DNA from: Fidelibacterota bacterium
GTDB taxonomy: Bacteria > Marinisomatota > Marinisomatia > Marinisomatales > TCS55
DNA length: 64,000 nt
Direction of reading: 5' to 3'
Assembly: GCA_004124535.1 (NCBI GenBank)
Contig: SCKQ01000004.1
Span: 1-64,000, forward strand
Shown: positions 24,569 to 34,475 of the stretch, one piece after another
How positions within the stretch are numbered: position 1 is the first letter of the stretch
Layout of the letters: each line of letters begins with the position of its first letter
Made by a program: the position numbers and the translations under genes
The notes under the pieces: generated by a model
The model's input: only the letters and a program-made list of their open reading frames with translations
The model's database searches: none
Told to the model about the DNA's origin: nothing

Positions 24569-27424
24569 TCACTCGATGTTTTTAATATAAAATTGGTTTT
24601 TTTGCGGCGTCAAAGGTCGTCCCATCCAAAGCGGTCTGCGAAGGCCATCAGGGTGTGTTTCACGATCTTTCGCCCATGTATTCCACTTTTTAAAATGTTC
24701 AAATGATTTATTCGTATCGACGAAAACATCGCCGTATTTCTCGCCGGATTCCGGCTTGGAAATACTGACTTTCTGCAACCAGCAATGAGCACCTGAAATG
24801 GGGTCGGGATTTACCGCATGTGTAATATTTTGATGGACACCGCCATCACGCCACCAAATACGATTGGTATCAGGATCATTTGTCTTCCACGGTTTAATAC
24901 CTTGCACTGTTTCCATTTTCCACTTCCCATCGCCTATATTTTGGATATTAACCGTATTGGTCATAAAGCGATTTCCTTCGTCCTGCTGTCGTCTCCATCT
25001 TCCAATATGATGTGAGCAAGCAACTACGCCCGGCTTAATGGCTTCTGTCACCCAGACTTTGTCCACGAACCAACCAATCTCTGTGGTGATTTTGAGTAAA
25101 TCTCCGTTATCTACGCCAAGGTGTTTTGCATCTTTCGTATGTATCCAAATAGGATTCCGGTGAGCAATTTCCGTGAGCCATTTTGCATTAGCAGACCGGG
25201 AATGAATATGAGTCGGTAACCTAAAATTCGGAAGCAAGATACATTCATTTTTACTCTGGTCCATTTCGTCCAGATGAACATGACTCTTGATACGGTATCC
25301 CGGAGTGGCGTGTTCCGGATAACCAAAATCAACCATGGTTTGCGAATAAATTTCCTGCCGCTTTGATGGTGTAGGAAATCCATTATAATTCTTACCATCT
25401 ACTTGCACACCAACGATTTGTCCACTCTTTTCAATTTGTCCATTTTTTTTTATGGTGGCACTGTTCATCACATCATCAGAAATACTGTCTTCATTTTTCA
25501 CATAAACTTCTGAATCCACTAAATAGGCGCCAAACTTTCGCATGTATTCCAAAGGCGTTAATCCTTCTTTTTCCGCCGCTTCAGGCAAGCCATTCGTGTT
25601 TTCAAAAATGTATTGATAATATTCATCAATGTTGATTTTCTCACCTTTGCGATAGGGGCTCATAAAATGTTTACGAATCCCGAGATCACCATCTTTGTCA
25701 ATTCGCCAGGAAAGTTCAATCCAAAATTCATCTTCTTCCCACACTTCCCCGGGATTCACTTCGTAGGTAAACTCAACTTCTTTTCCATCCCGGCGGGCTT
25801 TTTCTCGCAATACGGGCTGGCGGAATGCGATCCAAACGCCGGACTGTGTTTCATAGGAATTGAGGTCATGCCGTTCCGATGCATGTCCCATGGGCAATAC
25901 ATAATCGGCGAAAAAGGCGGTCTCATTCCACGTGGGTGTTAAAGCAATATGGCAGCCCACTTTTTCTGCATCAGATAACATTTCAATCCAAGAAAATCCA
26001 TCGGGAAAAGTCCACACCGGGTTAAATACGCGCGTGAAATACACATCCATGGAACCACGCCCATCCTTGATTAAATGGGGTAAAATCTGACTCATTTCAT
26101 AATGATTCAACGTGTATTCTTTGGGCCAGGCCAATTCATTCCACGCATCGGGGCCTGGTGGTGTATCAAAGAATTTGGGATGAAATTTATTCCATTCGCT
26201 TGGAGATGTTCCCCCTTCTGTTCCCACAGAACCGGTGAGCACATTAAGCAAATGCAACGTCCGGGCTACCTGCCATCCGCCAAGATTTCCAATAGATGCG
26301 CCACGCCAAACATGAGTGGATAATTTACTTCCTGCTTTTCCGACAATTCGGGCCACACGAACAATTTGTTCTGCATCAATCTGGGCTTCTTTGGCCGCAT
26401 ATTCCGGCGTGTACTCCGCCCATTCTTCATTCAATCGTTTAATAAACTGATCAAACTCAACTGGATCGTTCGGATGGAGATTCTTGAGATATTCATCCCA
26501 ATTCACCCAGTTTTCCATATAATGTCGATCATACATTTCTTCATCTATAATAATCTTTGCCATAGACATGAATACTGCCGATTCACTGCCGGGATAAGTA
26601 GGCATCCATTCATCCGCCATGGAAGCGGTATTGGACAAACGCGGATCGATGACGATCAGCTTGGCACCTTTCATCATCCCTTCCATAATCCGCTGGGCAT
26701 GGGGATTAAAATAATGGCCTGTTTCCAAATGTGACGAAGCCAATAAAATGACTTCCGCATTGGTGTGGTCCGGACTGGGACGATCGTATTTATGCCACAG
26801 GGCATATCCTGTTCGAGCCCCGGCAGAACAGATATTCGTGTGGGAATTTTGGCCATCCACACCCCAGGCTTTCAACACCCTTTCAGCATACCCTTCATGG
26901 CCGGGACGTCCAACATGATAGACAACTTTCTCTTTACTTTTCTTTAAGGATGCTGCAATTTTTTCTGAAATTTCATCTAGGGCCTGATCCCAGGTGATAC
27001 GTACCCATTCGCCAGAACCCCGCTCGCTTTTTCGCTTCATAGGATAGAGAATCCGTTCGGTGTCGTTTATCTGGTTAATCGTCGCTGGACCTTTGGCGCA
27101 ATTGCGTCCCCGGCTTCCCGGATGATGGGGGTTCCCTTCAAACTTTCGGACTTCATTGGTATCCTTATCAATATAAGCCAGCAAACCACAGGCAGACTCA
27201 CAGTTAAAACAAGTCGTGGGTACGATAGAATAATGGCGTTCTTTTTTCTCAGGCCAAGACTGGGAATCCAGTTCCATAAAATCATCCCACTCACTGGGTT
27301 CGGGATATTTATATAACTCCCTTGGTCCTTCCATGGCGAATTCTTCGGACCAATCCGGACGGTCAGAAATTTTAGATATGAGCCCTATTGATTCTGAAAA
27401 TGTTTCTATCCAACTACGTTTCAT
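24569..27424 (-). CDS. DMSO-reductase-family molybdopterin oxidoreductase
   Basis: 951 residues of the complex iron-sulfur molybdoenzyme superfamily. The N-terminal [4Fe-4S] site has Cys72, Cys75, Cys79 and Cys109 (CFNCESAC then RNCAKG). Cys199 in NICSAGARTGYAL is a candidate molybdenum ligand, which would place it with Psr/Phs/Soe/formate-dehydrogenase-like members rather than the Ser-ligated DMSO reductases. The C-terminal dinucleotide-binding domain includes NFRLPTHIHSRSANAKWL. There is no Tat signal, so the catalytic subunit should face the cytoplasm, as in SoeA. The Fe-S/NrfD fusion gene lies 4 nt upstream. The substrate is not determined; sulfite, polysulfide or an organic compound are options. 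A relic of its 3' end lies at 21801-21892. Confidence 0.9.
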   Translation of the reverse strand: MKRSWIETFSESIGLISKISDRPDWSEEFAMEGPRELYKYPEPSEWDDFMELDSQSWPEKKERHYSIVPTTCFNCESACGLLAYIDKDTNEVRKFEGNPHHPGSRGRNCAKGPATINQINDTERILYPMKRKSERGSGEWVRITWDQALDEISEKIAASLKKSKEKVVYHVGRPGHEGYAERVLKAWGVDGQNSHTNICSAGARTGYALWHKYDRPSPDHTNAEVILLASSHLETGHYFNPHAQRIMEGMMKGAKLIVIDPRLSNTASMADEWMPTYPGSESAVFMSMAKIIIDEEMYDRHYMENWVNWDEYLKNLHPNDPVEFDQFIKRLNEEWAEYTPEYAAKEAQIDAEQIVRVARIVGKAGSKLSTHVWRGASIGNLGGWQVARTLHLLNVLTGSVGTEGGTSPSEWNKFHPKFFDTPPGPDAWNELAWPKEYTLNHYEMSQILPHLIKDGRGSMDVYFTRVFNPVWTFPDGFSWIEMLSDAEKVGCHIALTPTWNETAFFADYVLPMGHASERHDLNSYETQSGVWIAFRQPVLREKARRDGKEVEFTYEVNPGEVWEEDEFWIELSWRIDKDGDLGIRKHFMSPYRKGEKINIDEYYQYIFENTNGLPEAAEKEGLTPLEYMRKFGAYLVDSEVYVKNEDSISDDVMNSATIKKNGQIEKSGQIVGVQVDGKNYNGFPTPSKRQEIYSQTMVDFGYPEHATPGYRIKSHVHLDEMDQSKNECILLPNFRLPTHIHSRSANAKWLTEIAHRNPIWIHTKDAKHLGVDNGDLLKITTEIGWFVDKVWVTEAIKPGVVACSHHIGRWRRQQDEGNRFMTNTVNIQNIGDGKWKMETVQGIKPWKTNDPDTNRIWWRDGGVHQNITHAVNPDPISGAHCWLQKVSISKPESGEKYGDVFVDTNKSFEHFKKWNTWAKDRETHPDGLRRPLWMGRPLTPQKNQFYIKNIE

Positions 27425-27428
27425 AATT

Positions 27429-29039
27429 TTAACTCAACGGTATCATTTGCGGTACGCGGATGCGTACAAATTCAGTTAAAAAGATTCCTATTATTGCCAA
27501 TCCACCCGCAACCAATATCATACTTCCTGTCAAAACAATTAACATAATAAAAGGAAATACATTACCGATGACAATCCCCGCCCAAAACATATTGGAATAA
27601 TATCCTTTTGTCATAAGTTGAATCGCTTTTTTTGTGTCAGGCGTATCGTGGGGCATTAAAATTTCTTTTGCCATTATGACGATATTTAAAATAATACCCC
27701 ACAACAATGTATTTGTCATCCATCCCATAGTTTCTGGTGCAATTATCATCATCACCACAGAACCGGCCATGAAAGCATGGACCAGCATATGGATGGCAGA
27801 CTGAATCGGTGTTTGCCATAAATCCCGAGCGCGAGCCTGGTTAAACAAAAATGCCGTATAGACCGCCCCTAACCCTGCGAAGACTATTCCCGGAATCCAC
27901 AACCAGTCGAATCCCAGTTGTAAATAATTATCCAACAATTTCAAGGAAACCAATCCGCCAAAAACCGTAATGATATAAGCACCACGGACTAACCAGGATT
28001 TCCACTGGGGTCGAAGTAAGACATATAGGAATCGATCCGGTCGATCTATATCCTTAACCAGCAATCCACCTGTCAATCCCATAAAAACCAAAGTTGTCAC
28101 TAATCCTGTCATTTCAGAGGTCTTGTCCAATCCACCATTAATCAAACTCCACACAGCCATCATGAGAAAAGTCCCTGTGGCGATGGCTTTAGTCCAGACA
28201 TAGGCCGGCACTTCCCAGCCCCAGAGTACGCCTTTGCTTGGGCTGTCATAAACCCGACGAGCTTCCTGTGTATCCACATCCTGCTGAATTTCTTTCGCTA
28301 CATTGTCGATGGCTCGCTGATCGATGGGCTGACCCGTTTTGGCTGAATTTTCCATGGCCAATTGAATGAGTAAATTTTCTGTATCCGATTCGGCCACGCG
28401 CTGGTCTGCATATTTCGCGAAATGCCCCACGCCAACAGACTGTTCAGACCAAACGTATTTTTCGTCTGTTGTTGTGGCATTGGGGTCCAGCATTTCGGAT
28501 GACCCGTTTATATAATATAAATTGGGATCGGTACCTTTTTCTGGCTTCCGCGTCATGGTTTCTTCATTGGCCACAAGTTGCGCAATGTTGGATTCTGGAT
28601 CATCTAAATCGCCGGAAATAATGGCTTCCACCGGACAAATGATGACGCAGGCAGGCTCATAGCCGCCATCTATGCGGTGGGCACAATAATTACATTTGGC
28701 TGCTGTGTGCGTATTGGGGTCAATATATAATGCATCATAAGGACAAGCCTGCATACAGGATTTACAGCCGATGCAGCGATCATTATCAAAATCGACGATA
28801 CCATCCGCTCTAGTATGGAGTGCCGTTGTTGGACAAATTTCCACACAGGGCGCATCCGCACAATGGTTACAGCGATGGACAGAAAATTCACGTGTGCTGT
28901 TAGGAAACTCACCTTTTTCGATATATTTAACGTGAGTGCGGTTTACACCGATAGGAACATCAAATTCGCTTTTACACGCTACCGTGCAGGCATGACAGCC
29001 AATACACTTTCTGTTATCTATAACAAATCCGTAATTCAC
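27429..29039 (-). CDS. Fused four-cluster ferredoxin and NrfD-type membrane subunit
   Basis: 536 residues from a GTG at 29039 (AAAGGG 5 nt upstream). Residues 1-155 hold four [4Fe-4S] cysteine sets of the PsrB/DmsB type: CIGCHACTVACK, CNHCADAPCVEICP, CIGCKSCMQACP and CNYC with CVIICP. A polar linker follows to about 275. Eight or so membrane segments of the NrfD/PsrC family complete the protein (WEVPAYVWTKAIATG, then HAFMAGSVVMM). Normally these are two proteins; here they are one. It would move electrons between the quinone pool and the molybdoenzyme encoded 4 nt downstream. No export signal precedes the ferredoxin part, consistent with a cytoplasmic-facing complex. Confidence 0.9.
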   Translation of the reverse strand: MNYGFVIDNRKCIGCHACTVACKSEFDVPIGVNRTHVKYIEKGEFPNSTREFSVHRCNHCADAPCVEICPTTALHTRADGIVDFDNDRCIGCKSCMQACPYDALYIDPNTHTAAKCNYCAHRIDGGYEPACVIICPVEAIISGDLDDPESNIAQLVANEETMTRKPEKGTDPNLYYINGSSEMLDPNATTTDEKYVWSEQSVGVGHFAKYADQRVAESDTENLLIQLAMENSAKTGQPIDQRAIDNVAKEIQQDVDTQEARRVYDSPSKGVLWGWEVPAYVWTKAIATGTFLMMAVWSLINGGLDKTSEMTGLVTTLVFMGLTGGLLVKDIDRPDRFLYVLLRPQWKSWLVRGAYIITVFGGLVSLKLLDNYLQLGFDWLWIPGIVFAGLGAVYTAFLFNQARARDLWQTPIQSAIHMLVHAFMAGSVVMMIIAPETMGWMTNTLLWGIILNIVIMAKEILMPHDTPDTKKAIQLMTKGYYSNMFWAGIVIGNVFPFIMLIVLTGSMILVAGGLAIIGIFLTEFVRIRVPQMIPLS

Positions 29040-29119
29040 AAAATCCCTTTAGAATGCATTGATAAAACTAATAAATCAAACTGAATGTTTCTTACATTTC
29101 TATTATCGCAAATTCCATC

Positions 29120-29689
29120 ATGATTTCAGCATCAGCATTTATATTAATCGGGGGAAAAAGTGACCGTTTTGGATCACAAAAATGGCAATCAATTATAGCT
29201 GGAAAATCGGTCTTTGATCATATTTGGGATGCTTGCTCAGGTTTTGAACACCGGTTTGTGATCGGGAAGAAAAAACCGCATAAACTAGTCAAACCATTCA
29301 TCTTTGATGAGTTGGAAATCCAGGCTCCTATTAATGGATTATATACGGCTCTCAAACACAGCAAAACAGACTGGATACTACTCCTCTCGTGTGATTTGCC
29401 ATTGATCGATGCTGATGTATTTCAGACCCTTTGGGATACCCGGACAAAGGAAGCCGATGCAGTTATTCCTGTTGCTTATGACCGAAATCAGGGAACCTCT
29501 GCGTTGTATCATAAAAGAATATTGCCACATTTGGAATCAACCTTTCAACATGCAGATCACAGTTTATATTCTTTGACTGAAAAGTTGAATTCAATTAAAG
29601 TCGAATTTAGGGATGATAAAAGGTTTTGGAATATGAATACGAAAAAAGATTTTGTTGAGATTTCAAACTTTATTGCAAATAAAGTTTAA
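29120..29689 (+). CDS. mobA: Molybdenum cofactor guanylyltransferase
   Basis: 189 residues of the MobA family. The nucleotide-binding loop is LIGGKSDRFGSQKW (variant of LxGGxSxRxGxxK). It also has APINGLYTAL, CDLPLID for metal binding and a late WNMNTKKDF segment. It joins GMP to molybdopterin to give the bis-MGD cofactor needed by DMSO-reductase-family enzymes, such as the one encoded on the opposite strand. The gene diverges from that operon across an 80-bp spacer and converges on rpiB with a 7-bp gap. A MocA-type reading is less likely because the motif order and length fit MobA, but close paralogy makes sequence alone imperfect. Confidence 0.88.
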   Translation: MISASAFILIGGKSDRFGSQKWQSIIAGKSVFDHIWDACSGFEHRFVIGKKKPHKLVKPFIFDELEIQAPINGLYTALKHSKTDWILLLSCDLPLIDADVFQTLWDTRTKEADAVIPVAYDRNQGTSALYHKRILPHLESTFQHADHSLYSLTEKLNSIKVEFRDDKRFWNMNTKKDFVEISNFIANKV

Positions 29690-29696
29690 GTTCTCT

Positions 29697-30134
29697 TTAT
29701 AAATCCAATTTTTCAATCCGTCTCTGATGCCGTCCGCCTTCGAAAGGTTCAGCCAGCCACATTTCAATGACATCGTAGATTTCAGCTTGGTTCATGAAGC
29801 GTGCTCCCAGAGAAAGAATATTTGCATTATTATGTTCACGTGAGAGTTTTACAATTTCTTCAGGTCCGTTGTAAAATACCGCCGCTCGAACGCCTTTTAC
29901 CCGATTCGCCGTCATAGCTTCTCCCTGTCCGGAGCCACCTAAAATGATACCGCGGCTTTTTGGGTCAGCAGCCACTGCTTTGGCGCAGGGAAAAATAAAA
30001 TCGGGATAATCATCCAGGGCATCGTACTCGTGGGCACCGTGATCGATTACATCATGGCCTTGATTTTCCAAGTGTTCCTTGATGATATTTTTCAATTCCA
30101 GGCCGGCATGGTCTGTGGCTAAATGGATCTTCAT
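29697..30134 (-). CDS. rpiB: Ribose-5-phosphate isomerase B
   Basis: 145 residues of the RpiB/LacA family. ATDHAGLELK, DYPDFIFPCAKAV, LGGSGQGEAMTANRV and SREHNNANILSLGARF are the characteristic blocks. The usual catalytic Cys of the CGTGIG loop in E. coli RpiB is a Gly here (GGSGQGE), a variant known in part of the family. It interconverts ribose- and ribulose-5-phosphate. Its start overlaps the transketolase stop (ATGA), so rpe, tkt and rpiB form one non-oxidative pentose-phosphate operon. Confidence 0.93.
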   Translation of the reverse strand: MKIHLATDHAGLELKNIIKEHLENQGHDVIDHGAHEYDALDDYPDFIFPCAKAVAADPKSRGIILGGSGQGEAMTANRVKGVRAAVFYNGPEEIVKLSREHNNANILSLGARFMNQAEIYDVIEMWLAEPFEGGRHQRRIEKLDL

Positions 30135-32158
30135 AATAATGCGCTCAAATGGTTACGGATCTTTTCTTCCACTTGATCTGGTGTGAATCCAAACTCCTGG
30201 GCCAGATCCTTCCCAGGTGCTGATGCGCCAAAATGATCTATACCAATGGCAAGTCCAGAAGGTCCTATAAATTTATCCCAACCCAAAGTAGTACCTGCTT
30301 CCATGGAAATTTTCATACAGCCGCGAAGGGGGATAACCTCATCCCTATATTCCTGGGTCTGTTCCATAAAGATCTCCCAACAGGGCATGCTCACAACACG
30401 TATCTTTTTATCTATCATTCTTTCGGTTACAGCAAGTGCCAAAGATACTTCTGATCCGGTAGCGATGAAGACTAACTCTGGCTGACCTTCACTTGCTGTG
30501 CAAATATATCCACCTTTTTCAACTCCGGCTTTTATCTCATCCATAGATTTATCTGAAACAGGGACACCTTGTCGTGTTAAAAGCAATGCTGATGGAGATG
30601 TTTTCAATTGTAGTGCTTTTTCAAAACATGCTGCTGTTTCCTTGGCATCTCCTGGTCGGAAAACATAAAAATTTGGGATGGCTCGTAAGGCCATGGCGTG
30701 TTCAATGGGCTGGTGCGTGGGGCCGTCCTCGCCTAGAAAAAAGGAATCGTGGGTGAATTCATGAATAACGCGCACCTGTTGTATTGCGCCCAAACGCAAA
30801 GCCGGTCGTGAATAATCAGCAAAAATAAGAAAAGTTCCGCCAAAAGGAATCAAACCACCATGGAGACTCATGCCATTCATCATGGAGGCCATGGGAAATT
30901 CACGTACACCAAAAGCAAAGTTTCTTCCTTTAGTATTGTCCTTTAAAAAATCCCCATAGGTCTTGGCAAAATTTCCAGTGTAATTGGAGGGTTCAAGATC
31001 CGCAGATCCACCCACCAAATGAGGTAACTGTTTTGCAAATTCATCCAACGTGGCTCCAAAAGCTTTGCGTGTCGCTAGTGATGCACCGGCTTCAAATTGT
31101 GGATAGGTTAAAAAAGGTAATTCATCATCAATTGTCATTTTCCAAGCATTATTGAATGCATCTTCTTGTTGTGCTTCAGACAAAGAGGTTTTCCAAACGG
31201 AAATATTTTGTCTTAATTCTTCAAACCGTGATTGAAAATGAGCAACGCATTCTTTAGGTACATAAAATTTTTCATCTGGCATTAGGAGTTTTTCTTTAGT
31301 GGCATCAATTTCTTCCTGTGGTAATGGCGCACCATGGGTTTCGTGATCCCTCTCCATATTGGCTGTACCATGAGCCATGATGGTATTGCCGATAATGATG
31401 CTGGGTTGTTCAATGACCTGGGCTTTTTCAATGGCATTTCGAATGGCCTCATGGTCGTGACCGTCAATTTCCTGCACATGCCAATTCAGTCCTTCAAAAA
31501 CGGCTGCAACATTGGTGGAATCAGAACGATTCGTTATCCCTGATATCTGGGCTTCGTTGGAATCGTAAAACATGATGAGTTTGGATAAACCCCAATGTCC
31601 GGCCAAGGCAGACGCTCCCAATGCCACCGGTTCCTGAAGATCACCATCACTACAAAGAATATAGGTGTAATGTCCCAGTAAATCATCCGTATGATTACCA
31701 TGGTTATTAAATAATTCTTTCAGCACTGTTTCTGCTACAGCCATTCCGGCACCCATACACACACCCTGCCCCAACGGTCCGGTGGTAGCTTCCACCCCTT
31801 TTATCTCTACTTCTGGATGTCCTGGAGTTTGGCTATGAAGCTGGCGGAATTTTTTGATCTCAGCCATAGGCATCCAGCCAACGAAATGAAGAAGTGCATA
31901 CTGCAACATGGATTCATGACCAGCAGATAAAACAAAACGGTCACGGTTGAACCACCGATCATCATCAGGATCAAATTTCAAATATTCCTTAAAAAGTATA
32001 TAAGCAAAGTCAGCTGATGATAAAGGGCCGCCGGAGTGTCCGGAATTGGCTTTGCGTACGGCATCAAGTATGAGGCACTTGATAACACTTAAAGTAAACT
32101 GATCTTTTTCTTCTAAAGACCAGGAATCAAATGTGTCTAATTCTGTATAGGACCTCAT
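30131..32158 (-). CDS. tkt: Transketolase
   Basis: 675 residues, the full length of a bacterial transketolase. The TPP-binding motif begins at SDGDLQE, and the pyrimidine domain starts around residue 355 (ATRKAFGATLDEF). GEDGPTHQPIEHAMALRAIP is the classic block near the active site. It exchanges two-carbon units between sugar phosphates. It overlaps rpe upstream and rpiB downstream by ATGA junctions. Nothing is missing. Confidence 0.95.
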   Translation of the reverse strand: MRSYTELDTFDSWSLEEKDQFTLSVIKCLILDAVRKANSGHSGGPLSSADFAYILFKEYLKFDPDDDRWFNRDRFVLSAGHESMLQYALLHFVGWMPMAEIKKFRQLHSQTPGHPEVEIKGVEATTGPLGQGVCMGAGMAVAETVLKELFNNHGNHTDDLLGHYTYILCSDGDLQEPVALGASALAGHWGLSKLIMFYDSNEAQISGITNRSDSTNVAAVFEGLNWHVQEIDGHDHEAIRNAIEKAQVIEQPSIIIGNTIMAHGTANMERDHETHGAPLPQEEIDATKEKLLMPDEKFYVPKECVAHFQSRFEELRQNISVWKTSLSEAQQEDAFNNAWKMTIDDELPFLTYPQFEAGASLATRKAFGATLDEFAKQLPHLVGGSADLEPSNYTGNFAKTYGDFLKDNTKGRNFAFGVREFPMASMMNGMSLHGGLIPFGGTFLIFADYSRPALRLGAIQQVRVIHEFTHDSFFLGEDGPTHQPIEHAMALRAIPNFYVFRPGDAKETAACFEKALQLKTSPSALLLTRQGVPVSDKSMDEIKAGVEKGGYICTASEGQPELVFIATGSEVSLALAVTERMIDKKIRVVSMPCWEIFMEQTQEYRDEVIPLRGCMKISMEAGTTLGWDKFIGPSGLAIGIDHFGASAPGKDLAQEFGFTPDQVEEKIRNHLSALL

Positions 32159-32826
32159 GAATTTGCTAATTCGTAAAAGGATCTCATCATACCCACCGGA
32201 TCCCTGGCTTTGAAAACTTCCGAGCCTACTACTAAAATATCTGCTCCCGCATCTAGCACTTCTTTGGCATTGTGCAGTTTTATACCGCCATCCACTTCAA
32301 TCTTGACTCGATCCTGAAGGCATTTTTCAATGAGCAATTGCTTGATCTCCGCAACACGTTCAGTTGAGCCATCAACATAACCTTGTCCCCCAAAACCCGG
32401 CTCTACGCTCATAACCAGCACCAGGTCGATCTGGTCCAGAAAAGGAACGATGTTTGACACCGGTGTCTTTGGTTTTAATGATAAACCCACATCTTTTCCC
32501 GATGCTCTGATTAGGTCGATAACTTCCTGGGGTTTTTCCGCTGCTTCAATATGAAATGTGATGCCATCGGCCCCGGCTTTGGCAAAGGGTTCCACCAGCT
32601 TTTCCGGTTCAATGACCATCATATGGATATCCATATATTTTTGGGTAAGGGGCCGCAAAGACTTCACAACCGGCGGACCAATGGTGAGATTGGGAACGAA
32701 CTGGTTATCCATAACGTCCACGTGAATATAGTGGGCGCCGCCTTCAGCGCAGAGTTGCAGAGCCTCGCCGAGTTCGGAAAAGTCAGCAGATAAAATGGAG
32801 GGAGCTAATTTGAATTCCGAGGCCAT
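32155..32826 (-). CDS. rpe: Ribulose-phosphate 3-epimerase
   Basis: 223-residue TIM-barrel enzyme. The metal and phosphate motifs are HVDVMDNQFVPNLTIGP, DIHMMVIEPE, VEPGFGGQ and EVDGGI. It interconverts ribulose- and xylulose-5-phosphate. It is the first gene of the rpe-tkt-rpiB operon and lies 57 bp downstream of the OsmC-like gene, also minus strand, so it may be reached by read-through from the tryptophan operon or use its own promoter. Length is usual. Confidence 0.94.
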   Translation of the reverse strand: MASEFKLAPSILSADFSELGEALQLCAEGGAHYIHVDVMDNQFVPNLTIGPPVVKSLRPLTQKYMDIHMMVIEPEKLVEPFAKAGADGITFHIEAAEKPQEVIDLIRASGKDVGLSLKPKTPVSNIVPFLDQIDLVLVMSVEPGFGGQGYVDGSTERVAEIKQLLIEKCLQDRVKIEVDGGIKLHNAKEVLDAGADILVVGSEVFKARDPVGMMRSFYELANS

Positions 32827-32883
32827 TTTGAAGGATGAAACTTAATCGCCGTTATAAATCAGAACAATGACGAAAAATGTTAT

Positions 32884-33279
32884 CTATGAAAAATTCACTG
32901 CCTCAATCAAATCTGCGCTCAATCTATTCCCCACCGGACAATGGGCGGCAGAGCGTTTCAGTATCGTCCGCTCCTTTGCCGATAAATGCTCGGGGAATGT
33001 GATATTGATCTGAATTTCACTGATACGTCGGGGGTCAGCTGCCATGGACTTTGTTACGTTGGCCATTGTTCCTTTCATATCGATATCTCTATTTCGGGCG
33101 GCGATACCCATGATGGTCAGCATACACGTTGCCAGAGATGTAGCCGCCAAGTCGGTTGGTGAAAAGGCTGCTCCTTTACCTTCATTATCCACAGGTGCAT
33201 CGGTGATGATCTTTTCACCGGAACGTATATGGGTAGCTTCTGTTCTTAAATCGCCTATATAGGTAACACTTGATGTCAT
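32884..33279 (-). CDS. OsmC-family protein
   Basis: 131 residues of the OsmC/Ohr fold. The two redox cysteines are in TSLATCMLTIMG and HCPVGNRLS, the standard spacing of the family. Members reduce organic and fatty-acid hydroperoxides or act as small redox proteins. The segment FSPTDLAATSLATC is typical of the YhfA-like OsmC subgroup. Its start overlaps the dipeptidase stop (ATGA). It ends the run of overlapping minus-strand genes that starts with tryptophan dioxygenase. Confidence 0.87.
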   Translation of the reverse strand: MTSSVTYIGDLRTEATHIRSGEKIITDAPVDNEGKGAAFSPTDLAATSLATCMLTIMGIAARNRDIDMKGTMANVTKSMAADPRRISEIQINITFPEHLSAKERTILKRSAAHCPVGNRLSADLIEAVNFS

Positions 33280-34475
33280 CTTGTAACCTCCTTAAATACA
33301 CGTTTAAAATTTCCTCCAAGAATTTTTTGAACTTCTTTTTTACTGAAGCCCCGTTGCAGCAGTTTTTCTGTCAAAGTAGGAAGTTTGGTTACATTTTCCA
33401 TTCCGGAAGGCAAAATTTCAACACCATCCCAATCGGCTCCCAAGCCAACATGATCAATACCAATTAAATTAATAATATAGGAAATGTGATCAATGATTTT
33501 GTCAACGGGTGGTGAAAATTTTTGCAAGACAGGATTTAAAAGTTGACTTTCTGCATACCAATATTCATTGCCGTCGGGATCATATACAGCAGCCAAAGAA
33601 TCCATCTTTAATTGAAGTGAATCTTTTATTATTTCTGCTTTCTTCTCAAAGGTACTATCTAAATATGTAGGATAAAAATTCACAAATACCACGCCGCCAT
33701 TTTCTTTTATTGCTAATAATTGTTCGTCCTTCAAATTCCTGAAATGGGGACATATTTTGTAGACAGATGAATGGGAAGCAATGATGGGTCTTACTGAAAC
33801 ATCAATAATATCCCAGAATGTTTGTTCCCCTGCATGGGAAATATCAACCATTACACCCAATTCATTACAACGTCGTATAACGTCTTTTCCAAAACCTGTC
33901 AATCCTTTGAAAGCTAATGAATCACCTCGTTCAGTTTCATCCTTTGCTGATGTCGCCCAATCAGTTGAATTATTCCACGTTATTCCAAGATAGCGCATTC
34001 CCCGATCATACAATGCATTCAGTTTAGATAAATCATTTTCGATAGCATGACCACCTTCAACACCAATCATACATGATAGAATATCATGCTGTTCATTATA
34101 AATAATATCCTGATAATTCATGGGAATCGACCACTGGTCCGGAACGCGTGAACATAAGTATTCCAGTTGGGTGATCATTTCATTCGCCTCTTCAAATGAC
34201 TCGTCTTTGGTGAACATATATGGACTCACCCAAATAGAAAAAACCTGTAGATCCATACCACCTTTTTTAAACTTAACCAGATCGGAGTGGCTTTCCGAAA
34301 GATCAGTCAAGATATCTCGGCCGATCATAGAACGCAGCAGAATATCATTATGTGTATCAACTACAAATGACTTCATGTGAAAATCATCTGCTCCATTAAT
34401 ACATGATAAATTGACAAAAATAAAAAGAGATAAATATTGTAAATATCTACCGATTACTAAATTAGATTTTTCCAC
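33276..34475 (-). CDS. Membrane dipeptidase (peptidase M19)
   Basis: 399 residues from a GTG at 34475, whose first base is the last base of the VOC-gene stop (TAGTG), with GGGAG about 9 nt upstream. A TTG at 34490 is an alternative that overlaps the neighbour by 16 nt. The N terminus has a hydrophobic signal (YLSLFIFVNLSCINGA), so the enzyme is probably exported. M19 zinc motifs are present: VDTHNDILL, GVEGGHAIEND, VDISHAGEQT and IASHSSVYKI. It hydrolyses dipeptides, some with D-residues. The link to tryptophan catabolism would be supply of amino acids from peptides, an inference. Confidence 0.88.
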   Translation of the reverse strand: MEKSNLVIGRYLQYLSLFIFVNLSCINGADDFHMKSFVVDTHNDILLRSMIGRDILTDLSESHSDLVKFKKGGMDLQVFSIWVSPYMFTKDESFEEANEMITQLEYLCSRVPDQWSIPMNYQDIIYNEQHDILSCMIGVEGGHAIENDLSKLNALYDRGMRYLGITWNNSTDWATSAKDETERGDSLAFKGLTGFGKDVIRRCNELGVMVDISHAGEQTFWDIIDVSVRPIIASHSSVYKICPHFRNLKDEQLLAIKENGGVVFVNFYPTYLDSTFEKKAEIIKDSLQLKMDSLAAVYDPDGNEYWYAESQLLNPVLQKFSPPVDKIIDHISYIINLIGIDHVGLGADWDGVEILPSGMENVTKLPTLTEKLLQRGFSKKEVQKILGGNFKRVFKEVTR

